From an uncultured Myxococcales bacterium (GTDB taxonomy: Bacteria; Myxococcota_A; Polyangia; Nannocystales; Nannocystaceae): DNA of 44,225 nucleotides. The stretch lies in the NCBI GenBank assembly GCA_902826865.1, contig CADEGN010000028.1:1-44225 (forward strand), in the 5' to 3' direction. Below, piece by piece: positions 42,548 to 44,225 of the stretch. The first letter of the stretch is position 1, and every line of letters starts with the position of its first letter. Below the pieces are notes generated by a model. It worked only from the letters and a program-made list of their open reading frames with translations, did not search any database and was not told where the DNA came from. The position numbers and the translations under genes are program-made.

Positions 42548-44223
42548 ATCGGCATAGGGGCCCGAGGTAATCCCTCGGGACCCCTGCCACACCACCGGAC
42601 AAGCGGGTCCGCATCCGGCGGTTCGGAGAGTTGAGGTCACGCGACGAGCTGAGGGATCCCCAGCGAGTCGAAGTAGCGGATGGGAAAGGCGAGGTTGATC
42701 GCCATGGCGGAGTTCTTCCACCATCGGCGAGCGTTGGCGGCGACTCGGCGGGCGGCAAGATCGGAGAGTCCCCGATGCCGTAGCTCGCGGTAGATCACGC
42801 GCCCGCGCCTCCAGTGCTTGAGATGTAGCGCGCGCAGCCGGTGCCGGATCCACTCGTCGAGGGCGCGGAAGACCCCGGGCGTGTCGGCGAGGCGGAAGTA
42901 GTTCTTCCACCCGACGAGGTACGACCGACGGCGCTCTTGGTCTCGTTCACCCGCAGCCGCAGCTTCGCGTAGAGCCTGCGCAACAGGCCCATCACCCGTT
43001 CGCCAGCACGCTTGGACTGCAGCACGTACGTTGCAGTCGTCGGCGTAGCGCACGAACGCATGACCTCGCTTCTCCAGCTCGCGATCGACCTCGTCCAAGA
43101 GCACGTTCGCGAGCAGCGGCGACAGCGGTCCGCCTTGCGGCGTTCCCTCGTGACGCTCCATCGCGATCCCATTCGCCATCATCCCAGCCTCGAGATAGCG
43201 GCGAACCAGCCCCAGCAGCAGCTTGTCCTCGATCCGTTTCGCGAGTCTTCCCATCAACACGTCGTGGTTCACGCGATCGAAGAACCTCTCCAGATCCACG
43301 TCCACCACGATGCGACGACCTTCGTTCACGTACCGCTGCGCTTGCACGACTGCATCGTGGGCGCTGCGTCCGCGACGAAAACCGTAGCTATGCTGCGAGA
43401 AGGTCGCGTCAAACCGCGGCCCGAGCACCTGCAAGATGGCTTGTTGGACGAACCGATCGACGACGGTCGGGATGCCGAGCTCTCGTACCCCACCGCCGCT
43501 TTTTGGGATCGCATGCCTTCGTACCGGCGACGGCTGGTAGGTCCCCGCGAGTAGTTGCTCGCGGATCTCCGGCCAGTGCGTGCGCAGGTACTCCGGCAGC
43601 TCGTCCACCGTCATCCCGTCGATGCCGGCGCTGCCCTTGTTCTTCCTCACTCGCTTCAGCGCGGCTTGAAGGTTCGCGCGCTCGCACACGCGTTCCATCA
43701 AGCCGCTCGCTCCTGAGCGTCCGTTGTCGTGCATCGCCGTCGGCGCTTCCACGCTCCGCTCTACTTTCGAGGCTTCACCTCTATCCTCCAGCGCGAGCTC
43801 GAGTTGCCTCGACTTCTGCGGCCCTTCGCCTCCGAGATGCACGATCGCTTCGCTCTCCTCTCCGTTCGGCCCTTCACCTCGGATCGACCTCGGCTACTAC
43901 GGCCTCTGCTGACTTCTCGCTCCACTTTCGCGTCGCCCTTTCAGGCGTGAGGCGAGATCTCCCCAGGTTAGAACGCAACCCTTCGTCGCACGACCGCTCG
44001 ATTTACGCCGCCTGAGCCTCGACCATCGCAGCTTCGCGATCAATTGCTCGCTCGCTCCGCTCGGCGTCGCCTCGTATCGAGTTCTTGTTCATCGGCCCGC
44101 GACTTCGCTCCCCGCTTCCTCCCCACGCTCGGTCACCCTCACGCAGTTGCGGTTCGCTTCGATCAGGATGGTCTCCTCTCGGCGGGACTCTCACCCGCAA
44201 GGTTGCGCCCATGCTGGGCGCAC
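42548..44223 (-). mobile_element. Group II intron, nearly complete
   Basis: Minus strand. The 5' end at 44223 reads gtgcgcccagcatgggcgca, followed by accttgcgggtgagagtccc, the standard start of bacterial group II introns. The ORF occupies 43842-42637 in domain IV. Downstream, gaaccgccggatgcggaccc then gcttgtccggtggtgtgg is domain V (~42624-42590), and gtcccgagggattacctcgg with gcccc is domain VI. The 3' end is about tatgccgat at 42548. The class looks like the ORF-containing B/C-type families of Proteobacteria and Myxococcota. The RNA parts seem intact while the protein is broken, so it may still splice if helped by another maturase. The interrupted host gene or exon upstream lies outside the window. 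Confidence 0.85.
42637..43842 (-). pseudogene. ltrA: Group II intron reverse transcriptase/maturase, disrupted
   Basis: GTG 43842. LtrA-type RT is clear to ~276: LQAALKRVRKNKGSAGIDGM, YQPSPVRRHAIPKSGGGVRE, GIPTVVDRFVQQAILQVLGP, SYGFRRGRSAHDAV, RRIVVDVDLERFFDRVNHDV, GTPQGGPLSPLLANVLLDEV and FVRYADDCN (catalytic YADD). Right after YADDCN the frame shifts: SKRAGERVMGLLRRLYAKLR, LRVNETKSAVGR are in another frame. About 60-70 residues of the thumb/X region are then missing before YLVGWKNYFRLADTPGVF, which is back in the first frame. So a small deletion and a larger one cancel in frame. The enzyme is very probably inactive. Confidence 0.85.
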
Positions 44224-44225
44224 AA

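Overview
The window is high-GC DNA that reads like a myxobacterium of the Nannocystis/Plesiocystis/Enhygromyxa group (Myxococcota). The signs are many lipoproteins with a lipobox Cys followed by long Ser/Thr/Gly/Asp-rich linkers, a MYXO-CTERM protein, an FGE-sulfatase-fold lipoprotein, a Ser/Thr kinase-TPR protein divergent from a myxobacterial-type sigma factor, SUKH proteins, and a DUF1592/DUF1552 pair. This is inference from protein style; there is no rRNA in the window. No tRNA, rRNA or CRISPR array was seen.

Layout. 1-8.3 kb: a 5'-truncated FG-GAP protein, a stray FGE tail, a MYXO-CTERM beta-helix protein, a beta-helix remnant, an FGE-like lipoprotein, a hydrolase lipoprotein and small secreted proteins. 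7.0-13.1 kb: a divergent, probably Fur-controlled iron locus. A near-perfect Fur-box palindrome separates a DUF4856-like lipoprotein from an imelysin gene, which is followed after 2 nt by one 1132-codon frame fusing a membrane di-iron hydroxylase to a FecA-like TonB-dependent receptor. 13.2-18.7 kb: small genes including two SUKH (immunity-type) proteins, a translationally coupled HTH regulator/CPBP protease pair and a decayed Fn3-like gene. 18.7-30.6 kb: a frameshifted DAPG-hydrolase-family gene, two copies of a beta-propeller lipoprotein about 10 kb apart (one frameshifted), a kinase-TPR protein lacking the kinase N-lobe, its divergent sigma factor, a cupin and its stray 3' tail, a Sel1-repeat protein and a TPR-tail remnant. 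30.6-35 kb: three large lipoproteins.

35.4-38.8 kb is a compact lipid-looking locus: a 55-aa membrane protein and a fatty acid hydroxylase on +, facing a 3-TM protein, a tetraether-synthase-like radical SAM enzyme and an Lgt-like transferase on -. Spacings are a few bases or GTGA overlaps, and the two operons overlap tail to tail by 233 bp. 38.8-44.2 kb: a 167-bp long inverted repeat, the DUF1552/DUF1592 pair, and an almost complete group II intron (44223 to about 42548, minus) whose reverse transcriptase is disrupted.

Best candidates for something new are the hydroxylase-TonB receptor fusion in the Fur-box locus and the radical SAM/Lgt-like/hydroxylase locus. A second theme is decay: several genes survive only as C-terminal tails or carry single-base frameshifts next to homopolymers, which may be real pseudogenes or, in some cases, assembly errors.
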